Shown here: one piece after another, positions 34,998 through 42,955 of the stretch
Numbering within the stretch: position 1 is the first letter of the stretch
Layout: the number at the start of each line of letters is the position of its first letter
Source: CAXBES01 sp963974915
GTDB lineage: Bacteria; Bacteroidota; Bacteroidia; Flavobacteriales; Flavobacteriaceae
Length of the DNA stretch: 64,000 nucleotides
Assembly: GCA_963974915.1 (NCBI GenBank)
Contig: CAXBES010000002.1
Coordinates: 257,229-321,228 of the forward strand
Reading direction: 5' to 3'
The notes under the pieces: generated by a model
Seen by the model: the letters and a program-made list of their open reading frames with translations, nothing else
The model's database searches: none
Told to the model about the DNA's origin: nothing
Position numbers and translations under genes: made by a program

Positions 34998-36506
34998 TTA
35001 ATTAGGTGTGATCGGGATCGTAATCATAAAAGCCGACCCAACGTTTTCTTCACTAGTAAAGGTAATAGTGCCATTTAGATTTTCCAAGTGAGTTTTTACA
35101 ATATTGAGTCCTATCCCGGTCCCTTGATTAAGCAACGCATTTTCTGCTCTAAAGTAACGGTTAAAAACATGCTTTTGTTCTTCGGCAGGGATCCCGATGC
35201 CCTCATCAATGATCGAAATCTCTAAATTTGAAGTTTTTACTTCCGCAGAAATTCTAATCGTGGTATTTTCCGAAGAATACTTAATCGCATTACTAACAAG
35301 ATTTGTAATAATTAACTCCAAGATCTTTTCATCAAAATCTAAATAGATCGCATCAATGTTTTCCGGATATTGAATTGTTTGCCCTTCTTTAAGCAACATA
35401 TTAGCATCGTAAATCACCTCGTTGATCACTTTACTCAATGGAAAAGTGGTGTAAATGTACTTCACCTTCCCACTTTCCAAACGCTCTATGGAGAGAAAGT
35501 CGTTGATAATATTATTAAGATATTTAACCTTGTTTTGAATGGTAGCTAAATGCTTCTCTCTCTTACTTTGTTGTTCTTCTTTCTCGTATTTACCCGCCAA
35601 AGTTGCCGAAGTAAGAATTCCACTTAAAGGAGTTTTAAACTCGTGAGAAACCAAGGATAGGAATTTGGTTTTAAGCTCTCCAAGTTCCTGCTCTTTTTTA
35701 AGGGCTTCTTCTAATTGGCGCGTTCGTTTGGCTACAGTTTTTTCAAGTCTTTTGGTGTACTGCTCACGCTCAGAAATATCAAGAATAATGGCTACTATAG
35801 TAGTACTATTTTCATAATCAGATTTTTGTAAGTGTACTTCAACGGGATATGTAGTTCCATTCTTTCTTTGGTGTACAGTGTGAAATTCCAACTTGTCCAA
35901 TGAGCCATTGAGAATTGGATCAATTTTTTTCCTGAACTGTGCTTCTGTAAAATCAGGTTTTATATCAACCGGGGTAATTTTCCTCAATTCTTCCAAAGAA
36001 TATCCTATGTTTGCTCTCCCACCTTTATTCACATCGATAAAATGTAAACTTTCGGCATCAAAAATATAAATCTCATTAAGGGATTCATTAAAGATATTGG
36101 CCCAATGTCTTAATTCTTGTTCGGCTTTTTTTCTTACCGAAATATCAATTACTAACGCCATAACATAATCATTGTCATAAACGTTAAAAGGATTCAATCC
36201 AGCTTCAACCGGAAACTGAGATCCATCTTTACGAACTCCATACAGATCCCTTCCATGACCCATTTGTCGTTTAGCACTTTGCTCTAAAAAATCCTTTACG
36301 TGATGCGCATGATTGTGGTGATATTTTTTTGGTATTAATACATCTAACGACCGACCTAAGAGTTCATTTTCCTCATATCCAAAAATCTCATTAGCAGAAT
36401 TGTTAGTCGCGACGATTTTCTGAGATTTATTCACCACAATTATTCCTTCTGAAACCGCCTCAGAAAGAATTTTAAAAACATTACTACCCTTCTTAAAAAT
36501 CTCCAT
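34998..36506 (-). CDS. PAS-PAS sensor histidine kinase, FixL-like first PAS domain
   Basis: A 502-residue soluble kinase with no membrane helix. PAS1 (about 10-125) aligns with FixL: IPKKYHHNHAHHV puts H66 at the heme-ligand position, and GHGRDLYGVRKDG puts R86 at the O2-contacting Arg. PAS2 is at about 130-250, followed by a short coiled coil, the DHp box SLVSHEFKTPLSG (H288), NLVSNAIKYSS, DEGIGIP and GTGIGLNIVKTHL. It is probably a cytoplasmic O2 or NO sensor phosphorylating the adjacent receiver-CRP protein. Its -7 element TACATTTG (36518-36511) is only 4 nt from the ATG, so the mRNA may be leaderless. Confidence 0.9.
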   Translation of the reverse strand: MEIFKKGSNVFKILSEAVSEGIIVVNKSQKIVATNNSANEIFGYEENELLGRSLDVLIPKKYHHNHAHHVKDFLEQSAKRQMGHGRDLYGVRKDGSQFPVEAGLNPFNVYDNDYVMALVIDISVRKKAEQELRHWANIFNESLNEIYIFDAESLHFIDVNKGGRANIGYSLEELRKITPVDIKPDFTEAQFRKKIDPILNGSLDKLEFHTVHQRKNGTTYPVEVHLQKSDYENSTTIVAIILDISEREQYTKRLEKTVAKRTRQLEEALKKEQELGELKTKFLSLVSHEFKTPLSGILTSATLAGKYEKEEQQSKREKHLATIQNKVKYLNNIINDFLSIERLESGKVKYIYTTFPLSKVINEVIYDANMLLKEGQTIQYPENIDAIYLDFDEKILELIITNLVSNAIKYSSENTTIRISAEVKTSNLEISIIDEGIGIPAEEQKHVFNRYFRAENALLNQGTGIGLNIVKTHLENLNGTITFTSEENVGSAFMITIPITPN

Positions 36507-36541
36507 ACTTCAAATGTAGCAAATATATGTTTGCCTTGCAG

Positions 36542-36555
36542 ATGATAAATGTCAT
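36542..36555. promoter_or_regulatory. CRP/FNR-type box between the sensor kinase and the TerB-like gene
   Basis: ATGATAAATGTCAT, with core TGA-N6-TCA. Toward the plus strand it is 36.5 nt from TAGTTTTA (36578-36585); toward the kinase it is 37.5 nt from TACATTTG (36518-36511). This implies autoregulation of the two-component system. Confidence 0.82.
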
Positions 36556-36605
36556 TGTATTAATTTTGTAATGAACGTAGTTTTATCCAACGAAAATTTA
36601 AAAAA

Positions 36606-37010
36606 ATGGACAAAAAGAGCAATACCGAATTACTTTTTTACCAGAAGTTAGGTGAGTTATTCTATGCTATAGCTGCTTCAGATAAAGTGGTACGTAAGGC
36701 CGAATATAAAGCACTTTCAGAAAAAGTAGAGAAAGAATGGAAAAGTATGGACGACTATGAAGACCAATTTAAAACTGATGCAGCTTACCAAATTGCCATT
36801 GTTTTTGAATGGTTTGATTATGAAGGTATGAATGCCCAAGAATGTTTTTCTAGTTTTAAAGACTATTATGAAGAACATCAGAATCTTTTCTACGGAAAGA
36901 GAAAAGAGCTTATTCTTAAAACAGCGAGTAAAATTGCGAATTCATTTAATGGAACAAACAAGAGCGAACTGATCATGCTGTCCAAACTGGAAACGCTATT
37001 CAAGAAATAA
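36606..37010 (+). CDS. TerB-like helical protein
   Basis: A 134-residue cytoplasmic helical protein. LGELFYAIAASDKVVRKAEY resembles the first helical pair of tellurite-resistance TerB domains, and the remaining helices are acidic. No metal-ligand motif is certain. It is first gene of a plus-strand unit (12-nt and 1-nt gaps to the next genes) under the divergent box 36542-36555. Confidence 0.65.
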   Translation: MDKKSNTELLFYQKLGELFYAIAASDKVVRKAEYKALSEKVEKEWKSMDDYEDQFKTDAAYQIAIVFEWFDYEGMNAQECFSSFKDYYEEHQNLFYGKRKELILKTASKIANSFNGTNKSELIMLSKLETLFKK

Positions 37011-37021
37011 AACTTAAAATA

Positions 37022-37894
37022 ATGAAATATCTATTATCCCTAATTTTATTCTTCTCAATTTTGTCGTGTAAAAATGATATGCAAAAAGCTAATGATATTG
37101 AGAGTGAACCAACTTTTGAAGAATCAATTGAATTAGACTCTACGAAGGTTGTAAATGATCCAGAACTGAGAAAAGAAGAGCATATAATTATAAAAAGAGA
37201 ATCTTTAGTAGAAAAGAAAGACGACAAAAAGGAACTGGAAAAACTAGTGGTTTCTAAAACTTTTAAAAAAGATGAAGATCTATATTTGATCGACTTTAAA
37301 TATCCATACTTAAACGAGAACATTAAAGAGTCGTATCGAAACTTTAATGAGTATCTGGAAGATTCGTATATGGATTTGAACGGAGTAGAGGCGAGTATTC
37401 TTGAAGATAAAGAGCTTTATTGTGACACTTTACGAATTAATAGATTCAGAGAAAAGCGAATAGTAGATTATAAAATTTACAATTTGAATGAACAGCTTAT
37501 TAGCGTTCTTTTCTACAAAGAGAATTATTATTCCGGGACCTTACATCCGTCCTATACGTTCGATTGTTTAAATTTTGACCTGGAGCGTTCTGTTTTTATG
37601 AATTATGAGGATTTTTTTAATGAAGGAAGTGAAGAAGAGATGAAAAAGATCATTAATGAAGTACTTTCAGAAAAAATAAATTCGGGTGATATCTATTACG
37701 ATTGTTGGGAGATCTCCTTCGATGATTTCTTTGAGTACAAAGACAATTTCGTAGTCGATGATCAAAAAGTTGAGTATTATTTCGACGATTGTGTAATTTG
37801 TCCGTCGTACACAGGCACTTTTTCGGTAGAAATTCCGTTAGAAAAACTGCTTCCTGTATTGAGACGATATAAATTAAATCCCTTTTTAATGTAA
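37022..37894 (+). CDS. DUF3298-type lipoprotein
   Basis: A 290-residue lipoprotein (ILFFSILSCKNDM, C17). The acidic, Lys/Glu-rich linker (about 20-85) is followed by a DUF4163/DUF3298 (RsiV-like) region: YLIDFKYPYL, then SGTLHPSYTFDCLNFDL, MNYEDFFNEG and a C-terminal IPLEKLLPVL. It is probably a periplasmic or surface protein; RsiV homologues bind lysozyme, but no such role can be claimed here. Confidence 0.7.
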   Translation: MKYLLSLILFFSILSCKNDMQKANDIESEPTFEESIELDSTKVVNDPELRKEEHIIIKRESLVEKKDDKKELEKLVVSKTFKKDEDLYLIDFKYPYLNENIKESYRNFNEYLEDSYMDLNGVEASILEDKELYCDTLRINRFREKRIVDYKIYNLNEQLISVLFYKENYYSGTLHPSYTFDCLNFDLERSVFMNYEDFFNEGSEEEMKKIINEVLSEKINSGDIYYDCWEISFDDFFEYKDNFVVDDQKVEYYFDDCVICPSYTGTFSVEIPLEKLLPVLRRYKLNPFLM

Positions 37895-37895
37895 G

Positions 37896-38192
37896 ATGAA
37901 TAGCAATTTTAAAACCATATTAGATTCTAACGTCCCCGTTCTTATAGATTTTCACGCAACTTGGTGCGGTCCATGTAAGGCACTGGCTCCAATTCTGAAA
38001 GAAGTAAAAGCAGCATTAGGAGAGGACGTAAAAATCGTTAAAATAGATGTTGATAAGAATCAGGTATTAGCGTCGCAATATCGGGTACAGGGTGTTCCAA
38101 CACTTATTCTGTTTAAAGACGGTAAGCAAGTTTGGCGACAAAGTGGAGTAATTCCTAAACACGAACTCATTAATTTGATCACTTCATCCTAA
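37896..38192 (+). CDS. Thioredoxin
   Basis: A 98-residue classical thioredoxin: VLIDFHATWCGPCKAL (C24, C27), KIDVDKNQVLASQYRVQGVP with the cis-Pro, and LILFKDGK. It is cytoplasmic with no signal. It starts 1 nt after the DUF3298 gene stop region and ends before a strong bidirectional terminator at 38253-38284. Confidence 0.95.
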   Translation: MNSNFKTILDSNVPVLIDFHATWCGPCKALAPILKEVKAALGEDVKIVKIDVDKNQVLASQYRVQGVPTLILFKDGKQVWRQSGVIPKHELINLITSS

Positions 38193-38252
38193 CAATCGCA
38201 TATTATAAACACTATCACACTCAACCGTAATTTTTAAAATTATAGTATAAAA

Positions 38253-38284
38253 AAAGCCGAAGATATATAAGTATCTTCGGCTTT
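38253..38284. terminator. Bidirectional intrinsic terminator
   Basis: A perfect 13-bp stem, AAAGCCGAAGATA / TATCTTCGGCTTT, with loop TATAAG. It is flanked by T-rich sequence on both sides and lies between the convergent thioredoxin and usp genes. Confidence 0.9.
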
Positions 38285-38306
38285 CTTTTTATTGGTAATC
38301 TCGAAA

Positions 38307-39140
38307 TTATATTTTAAAAGTCATAATGGGTAAATTTGAGTGATTCACTAAGGCTTCGCCAATATTTTCTGAAAAGAAATGTGCAAGACCCCGTCTACCG
38401 TGAGTTGGAATAACCACCAGATCGGCATGGTGATCATTACTAAAACTGTAGATACCACTTTCCAGGTTGTAATCTGAATAATAAGCTATATTAAGATGTA
38501 CTTCACTATTCTCCAGACCCGCATGCAGCATAAATTTAAATGCTTTTTCTTCCATTTCCCGAGTACTCATAAATTTATCAGGGAGGTTAATAAAAACCAC
38601 CTCAAATTTAGTATCTAGAGGTTCGAAAAATTTATAAGCTTTTTTAAATGGCTCTACGAAATCTAAATTGAAATCGCAGGCAAACACAACTCTTTCCATT
38701 GTAAACTGTCGCATTTCACTCTTGACCACCAAAACGGGAATTGAAGAGGTGCGCACTACTTTTTCAGTATTTGATCCAACAAAAACTTCTTTGAGTCCAC
38801 TCGCGCCATGAGAGCCCATCACGATTAAGTCTGCACCAAAATCTTCTGCTACCTTATTAATTTCATGGAACTCCTTATAATTTTGGACAGTGGTCTCAAT
38901 GGAGATCCCATCAAGATAGTCTTTATCCAAAAATTCACTAAAGCGTTTTTCTGCCAATTTCATATAATAAATAGCCTCAAACATTTCTTGCGATTCGTCT
39001 TTGGTAAGTACAGCTTCCGAAAGCCCCATCATATGTAGAACTACCAAGTCTGCATTATGCCTTTTAGCTAATGTTGCGGCAGTTTTAAGTGCAAATTCTG
39101 AATGTTCAGAAAAATCTACCGGAATTAAAATTTTTTTCAT
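38307..39140 (-). CDS. Universal stress protein
   Basis: A 277-residue tandem-Usp protein: ILIPVDFSEHSEFALKTAA, and GSHGASGLKEVFVGSNT with a complete ATP-binding motif in the first domain. The second domain keeps PTHGRRGLAHFFSENIGEAL, a partly conserved version. It lies 15 nt after the hibernation factor gene and shares the box at 39508-39521. Confidence 0.92.
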   Translation of the reverse strand: MKKILIPVDFSEHSEFALKTAATLAKRHNADLVVLHMMGLSEAVLTKDESQEMFEAIYYMKLAEKRFSEFLDKDYLDGISIETTVQNYKEFHEINKVAEDFGADLIVMGSHGASGLKEVFVGSNTEKVVRTSSIPVLVVKSEMRQFTMERVVFACDFNLDFVEPFKKAYKFFEPLDTKFEVVFINLPDKFMSTREMEEKAFKFMLHAGLENSEVHLNIAYYSDYNLESGIYSFSNDHHADLVVIPTHGRRGLAHFFSENIGEALVNHSNLPIMTFKI

Positions 39141-39155
39141 TCTTGTTATATTTGA

Positions 39156-39455
39156 TTAGTGATTGATAATTTTCGACTTGCGTTTTTTTAGTTGTCTTTC
39201 AAGGTCTCGAATTGTTTCCTTTACTGCCATTTCATAATTCTTTTCGTTAGACACGGCAAATATCCTTGGACCCGGAAGACTGAGTTCAATTTCACAAATA
39301 TGTCCTTTTTCTGAAGGATCATTTTCTAGTTTGAAAGCCACATCAGCACGTATAACCCAATCATATTTTTTCTCTATTTTCTGAAGTTTTTTAGACACGT
39401 AGTTGGTCATGCTCTCGCTCGTGGGCATTTTTACAAATTGAATAGTAATAGTCAT
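39156..39455 (-). CDS. hpf: Ribosome hibernation promoting factor / RaiA (short form)
   Basis: A 99-residue protein of the HPF/RaiA sigma-54-modulation family (short form): VSKKLQKIEKKYDW, ICEIELSLPGP, YEMAVKETIRDLERQLKKRK. It binds the 30S decoding centre and shuts down translation in resting cells. It is promoter-proximal, under a CRP/FNR-type box with a perfect -7 element TATTTTTG (39485-39478), and is coupled to a usp gene, so ribosome silencing appears to be part of the low-oxygen response. Confidence 0.92.
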   Translation of the reverse strand: MTITIQFVKMPTSESMTNYVSKKLQKIEKKYDWVIRADVAFKLENDPSEKGHICEIELSLPGPRIFAVSNEKNYEMAVKETIRDLERQLKKRKSKIINH

Positions 39456-39507
39456 AATAAATACTCATTTTATCCTTCAAAAATAGGTGCGATCAACATC
39501 AAAAACT

Positions 39508-39521
39508 ATGATATATATCAG
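39508..39521 (-). promoter_or_regulatory. CRP/FNR-type box upstream of hpf-usp
   Basis: ATGATATATATCAG, with core TGA-N6-TCA. Its centre (39514.5) is 36.5 nt from the last G of TATTTTTG (39485-39478). Confidence 0.88.
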
Positions 39522-39531
39522 ATTGAAAAAC

Positions 39532-39642
39532 TTAAATGACAATAAAACTATCCCAAAAAAACTTCGACAGCAATTTGTGATTTAAATCTTCTACAGTGAG
39601 GTGTTCGGAAGACCATTCGCTTATTAATTCAAGTAACTCCAT
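39532..39642 (-). CDS. Possible 36-residue small protein
   Basis: An ATG-initiated frame of 36 codons plus TAA reading MELLELISEWSSEHLTVEDL and ending in SFIVI. The composition (acidic amphipathic helix, Trp) looks protein-like. It ends 11 nt before the hpf box and lies downstream of the flavodoxin-like gene on the same strand. No Shine-Dalgarno is evident, but these bacteria rarely need one. Coding status is uncertain. Confidence 0.35.
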   Translation of the reverse strand: MELLELISEWSSEHLTVEDLNHKLLSKFFWDSFIVI

Positions 39643-39708
39643 ATAATTGGTCAATTAATTATCAAATTCCACATTCACATTTCAAAAGTGATTTTTCTCT
39701 TTACAGCC

Positions 39709-40218
39709 TTATTTAAGCAAGTTCTCAATTCGTGCAATAATGTTATCTGAAGTTACTGTGACATTTTCAAGAATAGATTCACCCGACAAGGCATCAATTC
39801 CCTCAATTTTGTTATCCCCAGCACCGGAGGTAGAATAGACTATCATCTTATGTTCAAATTCTTTATTTTTCGTGACAAATTCAATAACAGATTGTGGCGG
39901 ATGCCCGTATTCCCATGTGTGTAATACTACAATTGCGTTATAGATATTAGCATTCATTTGTGGCAATTGAGATACATCGATGGTTTTTAAATGAATCGAA
40001 TCATTTTTGTAGTTATCAATGATGTTAGCCACTACTGCATTCTTAAATTCACTTCCTTGTGTTGCGATTAGAATCTTAGTAATACTATTAGGGGAATTGA
40101 TTCCTTGATTTTGTGCTAATTCCATCGAATAGGAGACCTTATACCAAAAGGCAAAAGCAATAAGTACAATCAACAATCCGAGTAAAATAAGGGCTCTGTT
40201 TCTAAACTTAGTTTTCAT
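39709..40218 (-). CDS. Membrane-anchored flavodoxin-like protein
   Basis: A 169-residue protein with an N-terminal membrane anchor (ALILLGLLIVLIAFAFWY, about 9-26), then a flavodoxin-like fold: ILIATQGSEFKNAVVANII, AIVVLHTWEYGHPPQSVIEF, and MIVYSTSGAGDNKIEGIDAL. The first phosphate loop does not keep the T/S-x-T-G-x-T flavodoxin signature, so FMN binding is uncertain. The fold would face the periplasm. It is second in a two-gene unit after the lipoprotein at 40230 (11-nt gap). Confidence 0.65.
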   Translation of the reverse strand: MKTKFRNRALILLGLLIVLIAFAFWYKVSYSMELAQNQGINSPNSITKILIATQGSEFKNAVVANIIDNYKNDSIHLKTIDVSQLPQMNANIYNAIVVLHTWEYGHPPQSVIEFVTKNKEFEHKMIVYSTSGAGDNKIEGIDALSGESILENVTVTSDNIIARIENLLK

Positions 40219-40229
40219 CTGTATTGATT

Positions 40230-40811
40230 TTATAAATGATACAATTCAAGTAACTCTGAATCAATTTGCGGGATGATTTCATCCTTCGCCATTTCAGCAA
40301 CTATTGCGTGTACCATATCGCTTAGTGTTAATTGATTTAACTGGTAGTCATAGACACACAGACACATAGACCAAATAGGTTGGGAATCATTATCTTCCAA
40401 TGAATATACATTCGTGATATAATGATACAATGTAAAGTCGCCGAAATATCCTTCTGCATCGAGCTTTGTTCTTTCAACACTTCCCATAGTCGAAATAATT
40501 AACATAGAAAATCCATTTTCGGGAAGTTGACTCACAAAATCTTCCAGTCTATTCTTGGTCTCAATATCCTTTTTAAGCTCTTTTGGAAGATACTCTATGC
40601 TAGTTGCGGCATGTACATCGTGAAAAATTAATTGCTGTTTTGTTTCCAACTCAAATTCCTTACGAAATGAGCTCACATTAGACAAGCATAATACCATCCA
40701 TTTATCCTGATCAATCCTCGACGATAAGGAAACTCTGTTGTCAATGACATTCTTTGTAGCACTACAGCTAACTATTAGAAAGCAGCTTAACAAAAAAATT
40801 ATTCGATCCAT
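40230..40811 (-). CDS. Lipoprotein of unknown function, paralogue-like to the one at 14538
   Basis: A 193-residue lipoprotein (LLSCFLIVSCSATK, lipobox Cys at 16). Layout: WMVLCLSNVSSFRKEFELE, GFSMLIISTMGS, a Tyr-rich central strand, PIWSMCLCVYDY, and an amphipathic end (VHAIVAEMAKDEIIP). It resembles the lipoprotein at 14538-15179 in length and order of elements. It is controlled by the box at 40863-40876, with a -7-like TATCTTAG (40840-40833). Confidence 0.62.
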   Translation of the reverse strand: MDRIIFLLSCFLIVSCSATKNVIDNRVSLSSRIDQDKWMVLCLSNVSSFRKEFELETKQQLIFHDVHAATSIEYLPKELKKDIETKNRLEDFVSQLPENGFSMLIISTMGSVERTKLDAEGYFGDFTLYHYITNVYSLEDNDSQPIWSMCLCVYDYQLNQLTLSDMVHAIVAEMAKDEIIPQIDSELLELYHL

Positions 40812-40862
40812 GTTTACGTATTTCTTTAACTACTAAGATACTTTCCAAATTTATATTCTGCT

Positions 40863-40876
40863 ATGACTTTTATCAT
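40863..40876 (-). promoter_or_regulatory. CRP/FNR-type box upstream of the minus-strand lipoprotein gene
   Basis: ATGACTTTTATCAT, with core TGA-N6-TCA. Its centre (40869.5) is 36.5 nt from the last base of TATCTTAG (40840-40833), a two-mismatch -7 element. Confidence 0.75.
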
Positions 40877-40897
40877 ATCTGTAAATTAACTATTGTA

Positions 40898-40911
40898 CTG
40901 ATAATTATCAT
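40898..40911 (+). promoter_or_regulatory. CRP/FNR-type box upstream of upp
   Basis: CTGATAATTATCAT, with core TGA-N6-TCA. Its centre (40904.5) is 36.5 nt from the last base of TAATTTAG (40934-40941). It is a second box only 35 nt from the minus-strand one, so each divergent promoter has its own site. Confidence 0.82.
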
Positions 40912-40955
40912 TTTATTCTTCTCTTCGGAAAGGTAATTTAGCCAAAAGATGAGTT

Positions 40956-41621
40956 ATGAATATTCACAACTTAGAGCGAACCACTTCACTTCTCGACATT
41001 TTTACTTCTGAGTTGCGTGATATCAACGTTCAAAGAGACTCCATGAGATTCAGAAAAAATTTGGAACGAGTTGGAGAATTGTTGGCGTACGAATTGAGTA
41101 AAAAGCTCAGGTATCAATCTAAAGTTGTTACAACACCTCTTGGAAAAAAACACACATATTGTCTTCAAGAAACTGTGGTTATTTGCTCTGTACTAAGGGC
41201 CGGATTAACGCTTCACAAAGGTGTACTCAACTATTTTGATAGCGCTGAAAGTGCTTTCATTTCGGCTTACAGAAAGCGCGACGCGAAAGATGAAATTGAA
41301 ATAATTGTGAATTACGCTGCAGCACCTTCACTGGAAGGAAAGATTCTCCTACTAACCGACCCTATGCTTGCAACAGGAAAAACACTGGAAAATGTATTGA
41401 AGGTTCTGCGCGATTACGGTAACCCTAAGGAAATTCATATTCTTTCTGCAGTAGGCTCACAACCCGGGGTTGATCATGTATCGAAAATTTTCCCTTCATC
41501 TACGCATCTTTGGATCGCTACTATAGATGCAGAATTAAACGATCGCAGTTATATAATTCCTGGTCTGGGTGATGCCGGGGATTTGGCTTATGGAGAAAAA
41601 CTAAAAATTAAAACAAATTAA
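40956..41621 (+). CDS. upp: Uracil phosphoribosyltransferase
   Basis: A 221-residue UPRT (uracil + PRPP to UMP). The PRPP loop is LLTDPMLATGKTL, and the uracil-binding C-terminal motif is YIIPGLGDAGDLAYG. The central ICSVLRAGLTLHKG is also conserved. Full length for the family. It is the first gene of a plus-strand operon (1-nt gap to the WG-repeat gene), which is unusual for pyrimidine salvage, and is under a CRP/FNR-type box. Confidence 0.93.
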   Translation: MNIHNLERTTSLLDIFTSELRDINVQRDSMRFRKNLERVGELLAYELSKKLRYQSKVVTTPLGKKHTYCLQETVVICSVLRAGLTLHKGVLNYFDSAESAFISAYRKRDAKDEIEIIVNYAAAPSLEGKILLLTDPMLATGKTLENVLKVLRDYGNPKEIHILSAVGSQPGVDHVSKIFPSSTHLWIATIDAELNDRSYIIPGLGDAGDLAYGEKLKIKTN

Positions 41622-41622
41622 A

Positions 41623-42234
41623 ATGAAAACACTAAAGAATTACATGATATTGATTCTTGCTTTTATGGCACTAAATATCAGTACTGCACAAAACATTGAA
41701 AATATTGATAAGATCGCTGCGTTTCACGAAGGTCTCGCCGCTGTAAAACAAGGTGACCGTTGGGGGTTTATAAATGAAGCAGGAACTATGGTTATTGATT
41801 TTAGAACTGATGTATATATTCCACACAATGGGCATCCTAAATTTAATGATGGCTATTGCTTGATTTTCGAAGAAAAAGAAGGAATAACCTTTTTTGGTTA
41901 TATCAACACAAAAGGTGAAGTAGTAATCAAGCCTGAATATTTGGCCGCTACATCTTTTGAAAATGGTTTAGCCCAAGTAATAAAACACTACGTAACCGAA
42001 ACAGGAAATACTAATGCATTGGGTAAGAAAATTGTAAAACATACATACAATGAATTAGTAATAGATAAATACAACAAAACGGTACAACACATAAGAGGTC
42101 CTGTAAATTTTCTACTTGAAATAAATGCGTTACAGAAAAATTCTCCCAGGATTCTCTCAACATTTATTGCTCCTAAATTAATAGCCTTACATACGAATAA
42201 TGACACCTTTACTATTATTAAATTAAAAGATTGA
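41623..42234 (+). CDS. WG-repeat secreted protein, short
   Basis: A 203-residue exported protein (signal peptide ending about NISTAQ, residue 23) with WG-type repeats: GLAAVKQGDRWGFINEAGTM and a second FGYINTKGEVVIKPEYLAAT unit, followed by a non-repeat tail. WG proteins have a beta-propeller-like or strand repeat fold of unknown function. It is the second gene of the upp operon. Confidence 0.75.
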   Translation: MKTLKNYMILILAFMALNISTAQNIENIDKIAAFHEGLAAVKQGDRWGFINEAGTMVIDFRTDVYIPHNGHPKFNDGYCLIFEEKEGITFFGYINTKGEVVIKPEYLAATSFENGLAQVIKHYVTETGNTNALGKKIVKHTYNELVIDKYNKTVQHIRGPVNFLLEINALQKNSPRILSTFIAPKLIALHTNNDTFTIIKLKD

Positions 42235-42236
42235 TC

Positions 42237-42902
42237 ATGGAAATTATAGAAAAAGAAATTACAATCATGCCCCGAATTGGGGACGATGCACCGGACTTTG
42301 AAGCAATCACTACACATGGCAAATTAAAACTATCAGATTATGCCAATGGCAAATGGCTTATACTTTTTTCGCATCCTGCAGATTTTACGCCTGTATGCAC
42401 CACAGAATTGTCTGGTTTTTCAGAAAGAAAAAATGAATTTGAAGCTCTTAACACTAAGCTCATGGGGTTAAGCATCGACAGTATTCATTCTCATCTCGCA
42501 TGGGTAAATAACGTTAAAGAGAAAACAGGAGTTTATCTAGATTTTCCAATTATCGCAGATATAGATATGAAAGTTGCAAAGCTGTATGGTATGCTTCAAC
42601 CCAACGAGAGCGAGACTGCTGCAGTAAGGGCCGTATTTTTTATAGATCCCTACCTCAAAATAAGACTCATTATGTATTATCCCTTAAACGTAGGAAGAAA
42701 TATGGATGAAATTCTTAGAGCCTTAACAGCCCTTCAAGTCACTGAAAAATACAAGGTGGCTCTTCCTCTGAATTGGAAAAAAGGTGATAAGGTAATCGTT
42801 CCGCCTCCAAAAACACTGAAGCAAATGGAAGAACGCATCAATGACGATTCTTGTGAGAAAGTTGATTTTTATTTAGCCAAAAAAGATTTAGAAATTAATT
42901 AA
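42237..42902 (+). CDS. Peroxiredoxin, Prx6-like
   Basis: A 221-residue AhpC/TSA-family peroxiredoxin with PADFTPVCTTELSG, peroxidatic C54, and a C-terminal extension including a second Cys (NDDSCEKVDF), like the Prx6/archaeal-type group. It reduces H2O2 and organic peroxides. The ATG at 42237 is used; the frame's TTG at 42231 is not preferred. It is third in the upp operon, overlapping the stop region of the WG gene by a few bases. Confidence 0.92.
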   Translation: MEIIEKEITIMPRIGDDAPDFEAITTHGKLKLSDYANGKWLILFSHPADFTPVCTTELSGFSERKNEFEALNTKLMGLSIDSIHSHLAWVNNVKEKTGVYLDFPIIADIDMKVAKLYGMLQPNESETAAVRAVFFIDPYLKIRLIMYYPLNVGRNMDEILRALTALQVTEKYKVALPLNWKKGDKVIVPPPKTLKQMEERINDDSCEKVDFYLAKKDLEIN

Positions 42903-42955
42903 ACCACGTAATCGCATTCTTGTAAAAGGAAATCTTTGGCATCAAAATTAAATGT

